Counted from the stretch's first letter, positions 27,528-36,845 are shown. The stretch: 64,000 nucleotides of DNA from Nonomuraea candida (GCF_000725485.1 NZ_KL647031.1:620001-684000), one strand, 5' to 3'. Notes: generated by a model not told the origin, from the letters alone. Made by a program: numbers and translations.

Positions 27528-28508
27528 TTAGGACTCCTCCCGGTCGCGGCGGACCCGGACGTGCGGGCTGGGGGGCAGGTCGGGCACCAGGGCCCGCAGG
27601 GTGGCCTCGCGTTCGGCGGACATCCGCGACACCGACTCCGACACCAGGTCCGGCGGCAGCCCGCGCACCATCTGCGCGCCGCGCTCCTCGAAGCGGGCGC
27701 GCAGCGCCGGCGTGAGCCGCTCGCCGATCTCCAGGTGGTGGGCGAGCAGCGCGCAGAAGTTCCGCACCGCCTTGGGCAGGAACTCCGGCTCCAGGTCCTT
27801 CATGACCAGCTCGAAGGCGTCGAAGAAGTGCAGCTGGCGCTCATCGCCCACCTGCGTCAGCGAGCCCGGCACCATCCGCCGGTAGAACAGCCCGGCCAGC
27901 GACACCACCGCGAACGTGGCGGCCTCCCGGTGCAGCCGCCAGATCCACGGCCGGTCCTCGGCCGTGTGCAGGGAGCCGGGGAAGTGCAGCAGGTCGCGCA
28001 GCGAGCGCCGGTAGATCCCGGCCCACGCGTACGGGTAGTCGACCATGGTGCGCACCCCGGCGGGCAGGATCGCGTCGCGGGGGTCGAGCACCGCGCCCCG
28101 CCGCGCCAGCGGGGCGCGGTGCACGACCCGCTTGCGGCCCTCGACCTGCACGTGGTCGACGCGGACGAAGTCGCAGCCGAGCCCGTCGATGGCCTCGACC
28201 AGGCGTGCCAGGTAGCCGGGGGCGAGCCAGTCGTCGCCGTCCATGAACGTGACGTACCGGCCGGTCGCGGCCGACAGGCCCGTGTTGCGCGCGTCCGCCA
28301 GCCCCACCGGGGCGGGGTTGCGCACGACGACCAGCCCGGGCAGCTCACCGATGAAGTCGTCGATGATGTCGCCCGTGGCGTCCACGGACCCGTCGTTCAC
28401 GACGATGAACTCGAAGTCGGGGCGCGCGTTGCGGGACAGCGAGGTGAGCGCGTCGGCGATGAAGCGCTCGCCGTCCCGCACGGGCACGACGACCGAGAGC
28501 GTGATCAA
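27528..28508 (-). CDS. GT2 glycosyltransferase
   Basis: 326 residues. GT-A fold: TLSVVVPVRDGERFIADALTSL, FIVVNDGSVDATGDI (nucleotide-sugar Asp) and VTFMDGDDWLAPGYL (DxD). Homologous to wall-polymer or teichoic-type GT2 enzymes such as TagF/TarP-like proteins. It lies between the nonulosonic-acid biosynthetic gene (25 bp upstream) and the polysialyltransferase-like gene (2 bp downstream), and may add a linker or side-chain sugar to the polymer. Confidence 0.88.
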   Translation of the reverse strand: MITLSVVVPVRDGERFIADALTSLSRNARPDFEFIVVNDGSVDATGDIIDDFIGELPGLVVVRNPAPVGLADARNTGLSAATGRYVTFMDGDDWLAPGYLARLVEAIDGLGCDFVRVDHVQVEGRKRVVHRAPLARRGAVLDPRDAILPAGVRTMVDYPYAWAGIYRRSLRDLLHFPGSLHTAEDRPWIWRLHREAATFAVVSLAGLFYRRMVPGSLTQVGDERQLHFFDAFELVMKDLEPEFLPKAVRNFCALLAHHLEIGERLTPALRARFEERGAQMVRGLPPDLVSESVSRMSAEREATLRALVPDLPPSPHVRVRRDREES

Positions 28509-28533
28509 GGGATGTGTCTCCTGGTGGGAACGG

Positions 28534-30576
28534 TCAGACGGTCACCCGGCGCAGGCGGGCCTTCGGAGCCTCCTCGCCGGGGAAGACGCGCTTGACGCCG
28601 TCGCCCATGGCCTGCTCGATGATGCGGATGTCGCGGACGAGGTGCTCGAGCCCGGACGGCTCCAGCGAGGCGGCGTGGTCGGAGCCCCACATGGTGCGGT
28701 CGAGCGTGATGTGCCGCTCCACGCACACCGCGCCGAGCGTGACGGCGGCCAGCGAGATCTGCAGGCCGCGCTCGTGCCCGGAGTAGCCGACGGGCACGCC
28801 GTAGCGCTCCTTGAGCGTGATGATCGTGCGCAGGTTCGCCTCCTCCGGAGGCAGCGGGTACGTGGACGTGGCGTGCATCATGATGAGCCGGTCGGTGCCC
28901 AGGATCTCCACGGCCGCGTCGATCTCCGACAGCGTGGACATGCCGGTCGACAGGATGATCGGCTTGCCGGTGGCGGCCAGGGCGCGCAGCAGCTCGTGGT
29001 CGGCCACGCTGGCCGAGGCCACCTTGTGCACCAGGACGTCCATCTCCTCCAGGAACTCCACCGACGGCACGTCCCACGGGGAGGCGAACCAGTGCAGCCC
29101 GCGCTCGTCGCAGTACTTCGCGATCTGCGTGTACTCGTCGCGGCCGAACTCGGTGCGCTCCTTGTACTCCAGGTACGTCATCTCGCCCCACGGCGTCTGC
29201 CTGATCTGCCCCTTCTGCTCCTCGGGCACGCAGATCGCGGGGGTGCGCTTCTGGAACTTGACCGCCTGGCAGCCCGCCTCGGCCGCCACGTCGATCAGCT
29301 TCCTGGCCAGATCGATGTCGCCGTTGTGGTTGATGCCGATCTCGCCGATCACGTACACCGGCTCGCCGTCGCCGACCAGGACGTCGCCGATCGCCACGGG
29401 GCCGAGCCTGGGCCGCTCGCGCACCTCGGTGAGGGCGGCGGCCGGCTCGGGCCGGGCGGCCACGACGCGGTCGCACAGCTCGCGCACCGCGCCGGACCCA
29501 CCGGGTGTGGTCAGCACCACGCGGGCGGCGGCGCGCACCTTCGGGTGCGCCTCGGGCGTGGCGACCGGCCAGCCCACCTCGGCCATCGGGCCCAGGTCGT
29601 TGACGTCGTTGCCGACGTAGGCGACGCGCGCCGGGTCGAGGCCCTCGATGGCCAGCCAGTCGCGCAGCACGGTGCGCTTGTCGGCCAGGCCCTGCAGCAC
29701 GGGCACGCCGAGCTTGCGGGCGCGGGCGGCCACCACCGGGTTCTGCTCGGTGGACATGATCAGCACCTTCACCCCGGAGCGGCGCAGCAGCGACACGCCC
29801 ATCCCGTCGGAGCGGCTGACCAGCACCATCTCGCGGCCCTCGGAGTCGACGTAGGCGCGGTCGTCGGTGTGCACGCCGTCGAAGTCGGTGATGACGGCGT
29901 CCACGTCGATCGGCTCGGGCCGGTCGATGAACGGGGCGAGCGCGCGCACGAGCTCCAGGTCCTCCGGGTTGTCGATCTCGATGGCGTGCCGCGCCGGCAC
30001 CGGCTGCACGGCGACCTCGCCGAAGAAGCGGTGGCCGTGCTCGCGCAGGCCGGCGGTGCGCATGACGTAGAACGCGCCGTTCTCGCGGTACTCCGGCTCG
30101 CGGTCCTGCCGGCGCTGCCGCACGGCCGGGTCGTGGTTGACGCCGGCGCCGGCGGCCGTCCACAGGAACTCGTGCGTGGGCAGCCCGGACACGACCGAGT
30201 CGGCCTCGCCGTCCAGCACCTTGCGCACCGCCGCCGACAGGTCCTCGGGGTCGATGAACGCGCTGGTGCACTGGACGAGCACGACGACCTCGGGGTCCTC
30301 GCCCAGGGTGTCGAGCGCGTGCAGCACGGCCGACTCGCTGGAGGCCGTGGCGCCGCTCAGCTCCGCGGGGCGCTCCACCACGGTCGCGCCCGCCTGCCTG
30401 GCGGTCTCGGCGATCCCGTCGTGGTCGGTGCTGACGACGACCTCGTCGACCAGCTCGGCGCGCAGGCACGCCCGCACCGCCCGGGTGACCAGCGGGACGC
30501 CCCCGACCAGGGCGAGGTTCTTCAGGGGTACGCCCGCCGAACCTCCGCGGGCGGGAACTACGGCCAGGACTCGCAA
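28534..30576 (-). CDS. Trifunctional NulO enzyme: CMP-synthetase/KdsC-like phosphatase/NeuB-like synthase
   Basis: 680 residues in one frame. Residues 1-220: acylneuraminate cytidylyltransferase (VLAVVPARGGSAGVPLKN, QCTSAFIDPEDL, YRENGAFYV). Residues 225-375: KdsC-type HAD phosphatase (DFDGVHTDD at 231-238, STEQN at 275, K300, GNDVND at 322). Residues 405-680: NeuB-type synthase barrel (VIGEIGINHNGD, VKFQKRTP, FASPWD, STGMST, GYSGHERG). The C-terminal SAF domain usual in NeuB is absent. The fusion holds every step from a hexose phosphate plus phosphoenolpyruvate to a CMP-nonulosonic acid. Start is TTG at 30576, with GAGGAG 7-8 bases upstream; extension further would enter the preceding gap. 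Kdn is the likeliest product, by the matching trio of domains. Confidence 0.9.
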   Translation of the reverse strand: MRVLAVVPARGGSAGVPLKNLALVGGVPLVTRAVRACLRAELVDEVVVSTDHDGIAETARQAGATVVERPAELSGATASSESAVLHALDTLGEDPEVVVLVQCTSAFIDPEDLSAAVRKVLDGEADSVVSGLPTHEFLWTAAGAGVNHDPAVRQRRQDREPEYRENGAFYVMRTAGLREHGHRFFGEVAVQPVPARHAIEIDNPEDLELVRALAPFIDRPEPIDVDAVITDFDGVHTDDRAYVDSEGREMVLVSRSDGMGVSLLRRSGVKVLIMSTEQNPVVAARARKLGVPVLQGLADKRTVLRDWLAIEGLDPARVAYVGNDVNDLGPMAEVGWPVATPEAHPKVRAAARVVLTTPGGSGAVRELCDRVVAARPEPAAALTEVRERPRLGPVAIGDVLVGDGEPVYVIGEIGINHNGDIDLARKLIDVAAEAGCQAVKFQKRTPAICVPEEQKGQIRQTPWGEMTYLEYKERTEFGRDEYTQIAKYCDERGLHWFASPWDVPSVEFLEEMDVLVHKVASASVADHELLRALAATGKPIILSTGMSTLSEIDAAVEILGTDRLIMMHATSTYPLPPEEANLRTIITLKERYGVPVGYSGHERGLQISLAAVTLGAVCVERHITLDRTMWGSDHAASLEPSGLEHLVRDIRIIEQAMGDGVKRVFPGEEAPKARLRRVTV

Positions 30577-30649
30577 GGTGTGTCTCCTCAGTGCATCGGA
30601 TTGCACCCAGAAGCTAGAGGGCCGGATTGAACGGCCAGCGTCACCGTCA

Positions 30650-31333
30650 TTAACTTTCCATGGGGATCCGGTAGAGCAACTCTGGCCGGCCCACCCCGCC
30701 GTACTGCGGGACACGGACCGCCACCCCCAGCTCCACCAGGTATTCCAGGTAGCGCCGCGCCGTCACGCGGGAGACCCCGATCGTGTCCGCCACCGCCTGC
30801 GCCCCCACCCCCTCCGGCCGCTCCCGCAGCCGCGCGGCGACGGTGCCGAGGGTGTCGCGGGCCATGCCTTTGGGCAGCTCCGAGGGGGCCCGCAGGGTGC
30901 CCAGGACCCGGTCCACGTCGCCCTGCCCGGCCGCCAGGCCCGACTCCTCCTTGAACCGGGCGTAACGCGCCAGCTTCTCGGCCAGTGTCGCGTACGTGAA
31001 CGGCTTGAGCAGGTACTGCGAGATGCCCAGGTTCACCGCTGAACGCACCATGGCCAGATCGCGCGCGGAGGTGACCGCGATCACGTCGCACATGAGGCCG
31101 CCCGCCCGCACCGCCCGGCACACCTCCAGCCCGTGCATGTCCGGCAGGTAGAGGTCGAGCAGGATGAGGTCCACCGGCCGGCCGCGCAGGAACCGCAGCG
31201 CCTCGCCGCCCGACCTGACCACCCCGGCCACCTCGAAGCCGGGCACCCGCTCCACGTAGATGCGGTTGGCCTCGGCGGTGATCTCCTCGTCCTCGACGAC
31301 CAGCACGGAGATGGCCGCGCCCCGGCCCGTCAT
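30650..31333 (-). CDS. CitB/DcuR-type response regulator
   Basis: 227 residues. Receiver domain with VLVVEDEE (acidic pocket), LILLDLYLPDMHGL (phospho-Asp), VTSARD and LLKPFTY (Lys). The C-terminal winged helix VADTIGVSRVTARRYLEYLVELG is typical of the DpiA/DcuR/CitB family. ATG at 31333 overlaps the kinase stop by 4 bp (ATGA). Expected target: the dctA promoter across the divergent gap. Confidence 0.93.
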   Translation of the reverse strand: MTGRGAAISVLVVEDEEITAEANRIYVERVPGFEVAGVVRSGGEALRFLRGRPVDLILLDLYLPDMHGLEVCRAVRAGGLMCDVIAVTSARDLAMVRSAVNLGISQYLLKPFTYATLAEKLARYARFKEESGLAAGQGDVDRVLGTLRAPSELPKGMARDTLGTVAARLRERPEGVGAQAVADTIGVSRVTARRYLEYLVELGVAVRVPQYGGVGRPELLYRIPMES

Positions 31334-32823
31334 CGTCGCCGCTCCGGCACCGGCAGCCGCACCGTGAACACCGAGCCCGCCACCTCGATGGTGCCGCCCA
31401 GCCGCCGCACCGCCTGCCCCACCAGCGCCAGGCCCAGCCCGTGCCCGTCGCCCTTGGTGGTCCAGCCCTTCTCGAACGCCGCCGGCCCGGTCAGCCCCGG
31501 CCCGTCGTCGGCCACCCTGATCAGCACGCCGTGCTCGTCCGTGCCCAGGTGCACCTCCACCCGGCCGGCCGCGTCGATGGCGTTGTCGATCAGGTTGCCC
31601 ACGATCGTGACCAGCTCCCGGGCGTCCAGGCCCGGGTCGTCCAGCTCGCTGTCGCGGCTGATCACCAGCTCGCAGCCGCGCTCGGCCGCCTCGGCGCTCT
31701 TGCCCAGCAGCAGCGCCGCCAGCACCGGCTCGCGCACCGCGGCCACCACCCGGTCGGTCAGCTCCTGGGCGGCCCGCAACTCCGCCGTGCCCAGCGCCAC
31801 CGCCTGCTCGGTACGGCCCAGCTCCACCAGCGTGATCACCGTGTGCAGCCGGTTGGCGGCCTCGTGCGCGGCCGAGCGCAGCGAGTCGGCGAAGCCGCGC
31901 TCGGCGTCGAGCTCGCCGGTCAGCGCCTGCAGCTCCGTGTGGTCGCGTACGGTGACCACCGTGCCGAGCCTGCTCGCCGCGCTGTTGACGGCCAGCACCC
32001 GGTCGCCCACCAGGTGGATGCGCTCCTCGTCGGAGGCCACCACCTCGCCCAGGCCCAGCTCGCCCACGTGCCGCCCCTCGGCGTCGGCGGGCAGGCCGAG
32101 CAGCAGCCGGGCCGCGTCGTTGCACAGCGTCAGCGTGCCGTCCCCGCCGATCAGCAGCAGGCCCTCCCTGACGGCGTGCAGGACCGCGTCGTGGTGCTCG
32201 TGGATGCGGCCCAGCTCGACCGGGCCCAGCCCGTGCGTCTGGCGGCGCAGCCGGGCCGTGACCAGCCACGTGCCGGCCGCGCCCAGACCGAGCGCGAGCG
32301 CCACGATGAGGCCGCCCCAGGCGAGCTGGTCGCGCAGCCTGGCGCTGATCCGGTCGACCGTGATGCCGGCGCTGACCAGCGCCCGCACCCGCCCGCCGGT
32401 CATGACCGGCGCGACCGCGCGCTTGGAGGTGCCCAGCGTGCCGGTGTAGGTCTCGGTGAACGTCTCGCCCCGCAACGCCGGCTCGATGTGGCCGAGGAAC
32501 CGCTTGCCGATCTCGGCCCGGTTCGGGTGGGTGTAGCGGGTGCCGTCCGGTTTCATGATCGTGACGAAGTCGACTCCCGTCGCCGTCCGGACGCGCTCCG
32601 CGTACGGTTGCAGCCGCGCGCTGGGATCGCCCCCGGCGAGGGCCGCCAGCACGTCGGGCGAGACCGCCACGCTGACCGCCACGGCCGTGGCCGTGGCCCC
32701 CGCCTCCTCGGTGAGCAGCCGGTGCGCCTGGACCAGGGCGAGCACCGCGCCGCCCGCCGCGGTGACGGCGACCACGAGCAACTGCAGGACCAGCATCTGC
32801 CCCGCCAGGCTCCAGCGCCGCAT
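31330..32823 (-). CDS. CitA/DcuS-type sensor histidine kinase
   Basis: 497 residues. N-terminal helix (QMLVLQLLVVAVTAAGGAVLALV), an extracytoplasmic PAS/sCache domain (VDFVTIMKPDGTRYTHPNRAEIGKRFLG, a DcuS/CitA hallmark), a second helix ~185-205, a cytoplasmic PAS domain, then the H-box LRSAAHEAANRLHTV and HATPase (NLIDNAIDAAG, VADDGPGL, GDGHGLGLAL). It senses di/tricarboxylates outside the cell. The start is ATG 32823 behind GGAGGGG. Confidence 0.93.
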   Translation of the reverse strand: MRRWSLAGQMLVLQLLVVAVTAAGGAVLALVQAHRLLTEEAGATATAVAVSVAVSPDVLAALAGGDPSARLQPYAERVRTATGVDFVTIMKPDGTRYTHPNRAEIGKRFLGHIEPALRGETFTETYTGTLGTSKRAVAPVMTGGRVRALVSAGITVDRISARLRDQLAWGGLIVALALGLGAAGTWLVTARLRRQTHGLGPVELGRIHEHHDAVLHAVREGLLLIGGDGTLTLCNDAARLLLGLPADAEGRHVGELGLGEVVASDEERIHLVGDRVLAVNSAASRLGTVVTVRDHTELQALTGELDAERGFADSLRSAAHEAANRLHTVITLVELGRTEQAVALGTAELRAAQELTDRVVAAVREPVLAALLLGKSAEAAERGCELVISRDSELDDPGLDARELVTIVGNLIDNAIDAAGRVEVHLGTDEHGVLIRVADDGPGLTGPAAFEKGWTTKGDGHGLGLALVGQAVRRLGGTIEVAGSVFTVRLPVPERRR

Positions 32824-32931
32824 GCTCACACCCCTCCGTGTACGAAACTTACGCAATAGTGACCTGCATCACTGGTGAGGCGCATAGTCGCACAACGAAA
32901 AGGTCCCTCCAAATGCACGGAGAACCCCCCT

Positions 32932-34272
32932 ATGCGCGATCGCACTCGCTATCTCTATCTGGCCGTCATCGTGGCGGTCCTGCTCGGCATCCTGGTCGGC
33001 TTCGTCTGGCCGGACGTCGGCAAGGAGCTCAAACCGCTCGGCACGGGCTTCGTGGCGCTGATCAAGATGGTGATCGGCCCCGTCATCTTCTGCACGATCG
33101 TGCTGGGCATCGGCTCGGTCCGCCAGGCGGCCCAGGTCGGCAAGGTCGGCGGGCTCGCGCTCGGCTACTTCATCGTCATGTCCACGGTGGCGCTGGTCAT
33201 CGGCCTGATCGTGGGCAACGTCATCGACCCCGGCTCCGGCCTGCAGCTCACCGACAGCGCCAGGCAGGCGGCCGAGGCCGAGGCGGCCAAGGGCGCCGAG
33301 TCCGGCACGGTCGACTTCCTGCTCGGCATCATCCCCGAGACGGTCGTGTCGGCGCTGACCGACGGCTCCGTGCTGCAGGCGCTGCTCGTCGCGCTGCTCA
33401 CCGGCTTCGCGCTGCAGGCCATGGGGCCCAAGGGCGCGCCGATCCTGCGCGGCGTGGAGCACTTCCAGCGGCTCGTGTTCCGCATCCTCGCCATGATCAT
33501 GTGGGCGGCGCCGGTGGGCGCGTTCGGGGCGATCGCGGCCGTCGTGGGCGCCACCGGCATCGAGGCGCTCAAGAGCCTGGCCATCATCATGATCGCCTTC
33601 TACGTGACGTGCGCGCTGTTCGTCGGCGTGGTGCTCGGCGCGATCCTGTGGCTGGTCGCCCGGATCAACCTGTGGTCGCTGCTGCGCTACCTGGGCCGCG
33701 AGTTCCTGCTCATCCTGTCCACCTCGTCCTCCGAGACCGCCCTGCCGCGGCTCATCGCCAAGATGGAGCACCTGGGCGTGAGCAAGGCCGTGGCCGGCAT
33801 CACCGTGCCGACCGGCTACTCCTTCAACCTCGACGGCACCGCGATCTACCTGACGATGGCCACCCTGTTCATCGCCACGGCCACCGGGTCGCCGCTGGAG
33901 TTCGGGGAGCAGGTGGCGCTGCTGCTGTTCATGATGATCGCCTCCAAGGGCGCGGCGGGCGTCACCGGCGCCGGGCTGGCCACGCTGGCGGGCGGCCTCC
34001 AGGCGCACCGGCCCGAGCTGGTGGACGGCGTGGGCCTCATCGTCGGCATCGACCGCTTCATGTCCGAGGCGCGGGCGCTGACGAACTTCGCCGGCAACGC
34101 CGTGGCCACCGTGCTCGTCGGCACCTGGACCGGCGGGTTCGACCGGGAGCGCGCGGGCCGGGTGCTGGCCGGGCAGGCGCCGTTCGACGAGGCCACCCTG
34201 CTCGACGACGACGATGACCCGCCCGGCGTGGCGGACGCCGCCGCGGGCGTCCCGGCGGCGGCCCGCCACTGA
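32932..34272 (+). CDS. dctA: C4-dicarboxylate:cation symporter
   Basis: 446 residues, DAACS family, with about eight helices. The Ser-rich re-entrant loop LSTSSSETALPRLIAKM and the substrate motif TGYSFNLDGTAIYLTMATLFIA identify DctA-type carriers for succinate, fumarate and malate. The ATG at 32932 follows CGGAG. It diverges from the CitA/DcuS-type kinase genes by 108 bp; the pair is the standard sensing and uptake unit. The last ~40 residues are acidic, Asp-rich (DDDDDPPG). Confidence 0.95.
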   Translation: MRDRTRYLYLAVIVAVLLGILVGFVWPDVGKELKPLGTGFVALIKMVIGPVIFCTIVLGIGSVRQAAQVGKVGGLALGYFIVMSTVALVIGLIVGNVIDPGSGLQLTDSARQAAEAEAAKGAESGTVDFLLGIIPETVVSALTDGSVLQALLVALLTGFALQAMGPKGAPILRGVEHFQRLVFRILAMIMWAAPVGAFGAIAAVVGATGIEALKSLAIIMIAFYVTCALFVGVVLGAILWLVARINLWSLLRYLGREFLLILSTSSSETALPRLIAKMEHLGVSKAVAGITVPTGYSFNLDGTAIYLTMATLFIATATGSPLEFGEQVALLLFMMIASKGAAGVTGAGLATLAGGLQAHRPELVDGVGLIVGIDRFMSEARALTNFAGNAVATVLVGTWTGGFDRERAGRVLAGQAPFDEATLLDDDDDPPGVADAAAGVPAAARH

Positions 34273-34345
34273 TGTGAGGCCATGAGGTCACGGCGGACGT
34301 GACGACGGGCCCGGCCGGGCACGCGAGGGCCGGGACGGGCCCGGG

Positions 34346-35173
34346 TCACGGCTTGCGGCCGATGCCCGCGTACGCCATGCGGGCCAGGTCCTCGTCCACG
34401 AAGACCGGGTTGAGCGGGTCGGCGAACGGCCAGACCTGGTGCGGCGGCAGCCCGGTGGCCAGGCCCGGCGGGATGAGCTCGAAGTCGCCGAAGAAGGCGC
34501 GGATTTCGGTGCCCGGCCGCGGGGTGAAGTCGGCGTCGGCCTTGCGGTAGAACTCCGTGACCTGGGCGGTCCGCTCGGTGGCGACGTCGTTGGTCACGTG
34601 GGAGACGGCCAGGTAGCTGCCGGGCGCGAGCGCGTCACGATAGGCGGCCACGAAGCGCTGCGGCTCGTCCTGGTCGCCGATGAGGTGCAGGACGAACATC
34701 ATGAGCACCGCCACCGGCCGGTCGAAGTCGAGCAGCTCGCGCACCTCGGGGGCGGACAGGATCTCCTCCGGCCTGCGCACGTCCCCCAGCACCATCGCCA
34801 CGCGGTCGGGGTCGGCCAGCAGCGCCCTGCCGTGCGCGGCCACCACCGGGTCGCTGTCCACGTAGACCACGCGGGCCTCGGGGGCGTGGCGCAGCGCCAC
34901 CTCGTGCACGTTCTCCTGGGCCGGCAGGCCGGAGCCCAGGTCGAGGAACTGCGTGACGCCCTGCTCGCACAGGTACCGCACCACGCGCCCGATCAGCGCC
35001 CTGTTCTCCCTGGTGCCGTCGCGGACCTCGGGCATCACGCCCAGCACCATGTCGCCGAGGTCACGGTCGGCCTTGAAGTTGTTCTTGCCGCCGAGGAAGT
35101 AGTCGTACATCCGCGCCGCGTTGGGAATGTGGGGGTTCACGCCCTGCGGGGCCTGCTCCGTCATGCGCCCCAT
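34346..35173 (-). CDS. SAM-dependent methyltransferase, DUF574 family (second copy)
   Basis: 275 residues, paralogous to the protein at 3905-4672: HIPNAARMYDYFLGGKNNFKADRDL, the SAM loop LDLGSGLPAQENVHEVAL and VVYVDSD. Substrate unknown. Its start could also be ATG 35164 (MTEQ). It is convergent with dctA and 105 bp downstream of the orphan kinase, so possibly co-transcribed with it. Confidence 0.9.
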   Translation of the reverse strand: MGRMTEQAPQGVNPHIPNAARMYDYFLGGKNNFKADRDLGDMVLGVMPEVRDGTRENRALIGRVVRYLCEQGVTQFLDLGSGLPAQENVHEVALRHAPEARVVYVDSDPVVAAHGRALLADPDRVAMVLGDVRRPEEILSAPEVRELLDFDRPVAVLMMFVLHLIGDQDEPQRFVAAYRDALAPGSYLAVSHVTNDVATERTAQVTEFYRKADADFTPRPGTEIRAFFGDFELIPPGLATGLPPHQVWPFADPLNPVFVDEDLARMAYAGIGRKP

Positions 35174-35278
35174 GATCCACTACCACCGCGAGGGAAATCC
35201 ACCGAATCGTCCCTTCCGGCGGGCCGTATTCCGGCAAGGCCGGGGTCACACGGCCGGGAGGCGCAGGACGACGCGGGG

Positions 35279-36709
35279 TCACACGGCCGGGAGGCGCAGG
35301 ACGAAGCGGGCGCCGCCCGGGAGGTCCTCCACGCTGATGCGGCCGCGGTGCGCCATCGCCACGTCCCGCGCGATCGCCAGGCCCAGCCCGGTGCCGCCCG
35401 CGTCGCGGCTGCGGGCGGCGTCGAGGCGGGTGAAGCGCTCGAAGATGCGCTCGCGGTCGGCCTCGGCGATCTCGGCGCCGTCGTTCTCCACGGCCAGCAC
35501 CGCGACGTCCCCGCCGTCACCGCCGCTCTCCCGTCCGCTCGCGCGGCCGTTCCGTCCCTTCGCGCGGCCGTTCCGTCCGTTCGCGCGGCCGTCCCGGCCG
35601 CTCTCCCTGGCGACCGTGACGCGGACGGTGTGCTCGGCGTGCCGCTGGGCGTTGTCCAGCAGGTTGCACAGGACCCTGGCGAGCTGGAGCCGTACGCCCT
35701 CCACCACGACCCCTTCGGCCAGGTCCACCCGCACGGGCAGCTTGTCGCTGCGCACGGCCAGCTCTTTGCGCACCAGGTCGGCCAGGTCCACGCGCTCCCT
35801 GACGACGTCCACCCGGGAGCCGATCCTGGCCAGCAGCAGCAGGTCGGTGATGATGGCCTCCAGCCGGTCGGTGTCGCGCAGGGCGCTGGTGACCAGCGCC
35901 TCCACGTCGGTGTCCGCCGGATAGAGCTGGGCGCTCTCCAGCTGGGCGCGCAGCCCGGCGATGGGGGTGCGCAGCTCGTGGGAGGCGTCGGAGGCGAACT
36001 GGCGCTGCTGCTCGGCGGAGCGTTCCAGGCGGGCCAGGGTGCCGTTGACGGAGCGGGCGAGCTGGGCCACCTCGTCGTCGCCCGGCGGCTGGGTGACGCG
36101 GTGGCTGAGGTCGCCGGCGTGTACGGCGTCCAGCTCGGCGCGCATGGTCGCCACCGGCCGCAGCGCCCGCCCGGTGACCAGCCAGGTGGCGGCCGCCGCC
36201 AGCCCGATGAGCAGCGCGACCTCCGCGATCACGACGGCTTCGAGGGTGCGCGTGCGCAGCACGCCGGGGGTGCTGCGGCCGGCGTAGACGATGGGGGAGC
36301 CGGCGTGCATGCTGACGCGTACCGCCGACAGGTGGACGCACTCGGTCGGCAGGCAGTTCGTGGTGTTGACGACCCGGTTCTCCGCGCTCGGGCGCACGTC
36401 GCTGAGCGGCGGCAGGTTCCGGGCCGCGTCGCTCGTGGACAGCAGCCGCCCGTCGGACCCGACCACCTGGATCAGGTCCACGGACGGGTTGGGCACCGGC
36501 ACGGTGGAGCCCATGGGCAGCGCGCCCCCGCGCATCTCGAACGCGACCCGCTCGGCCGTGTCGCGCGTCTGGGCGAACACGGCCGAGGCGACCACGGACC
36601 TGGTCAGGATCACCCCGACGATGGCCACGGGGATGAGCACGAGGGCCGCAACGGCCGTCGCGATGAGGGTGACGCGTCCCCGCAGGGACCTGGCCCACCA
36701 GGGTGCCAT
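35279..36709 (-). CDS. Orphan HAMP sensor histidine kinase
   Basis: 476 residues: helix at ~11-37, an extracytoplasmic domain with a Cys pair (NTTNCLPTECVHL) that could form a disulfide, second helix ~160-180, HAMP, H-box FASDASHELRTPIAGL, N-box LCNLLDNAQRHA and G2 GGTGLGLAIA. G1 is degenerate (ENDGAEI instead of DDGPGI). A run of Gly/Arg/Asn heptads interrupts the ATPase domain between N-box and G1. No response regulator is adjacent, which is unusual for this class. Confidence 0.9.
   Translation of the reverse strand: MAPWWARSLRGRVTLIATAVAALVLIPVAIVGVILTRSVVASAVFAQTRDTAERVAFEMRGGALPMGSTVPVPNPSVDLIQVVGSDGRLLSTSDAARNLPPLSDVRPSAENRVVNTTNCLPTECVHLSAVRVSMHAGSPIVYAGRSTPGVLRTRTLEAVVIAEVALLIGLAAAATWLVTGRALRPVATMRAELDAVHAGDLSHRVTQPPGDDEVAQLARSVNGTLARLERSAEQQRQFASDASHELRTPIAGLRAQLESAQLYPADTDVEALVTSALRDTDRLEAIITDLLLLARIGSRVDVVRERVDLADLVRKELAVRSDKLPVRVDLAEGVVVEGVRLQLARVLCNLLDNAQRHAEHTVRVTVARESGRDGRANGRNGRAKGRNGRASGRESGGDGGDVAVLAVENDGAEIAEADRERIFERFTRLDAARSRDAGGTGLGLAIARDVAMAHRGRISVEDLPGGARFVLRLPAV
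35537..35599. repeat. 21-bp tandem repeat inside the kinase gene
   Basis: Three 21-bp units sharing TCGCGCGGCCGT encode GRNGRA-type heptads in the catalytic domain of the kinase, at the ATP-lid side. Confidence 0.88.
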
Positions 36710-36752
36710 CCCACGAGGCTACCGAGCGTGATCACTGACAATTGCCGCGTAA

Positions 36753-36768
36753 GGGGAAAGGTTTCCCC
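36753..36768. terminator. Palindromic hairpin GGGGAAA-GG-TTTCCCC
   Basis: Perfect 7-bp stem between the GH13 gene end and the kinase start, both minus strand. It may terminate the GH13 transcript or act as an operator for the kinase. Confidence 0.5.
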
Positions 36769-36772
36769 AATG

Positions 36773-36845
36773 GTCAGCGCTGGAGCCAGGCGGGAGGGTT
36801 TCCGCCGTCAGACGGTCGGGCCGGCCCGGAAGGTCTCCTCCATCG

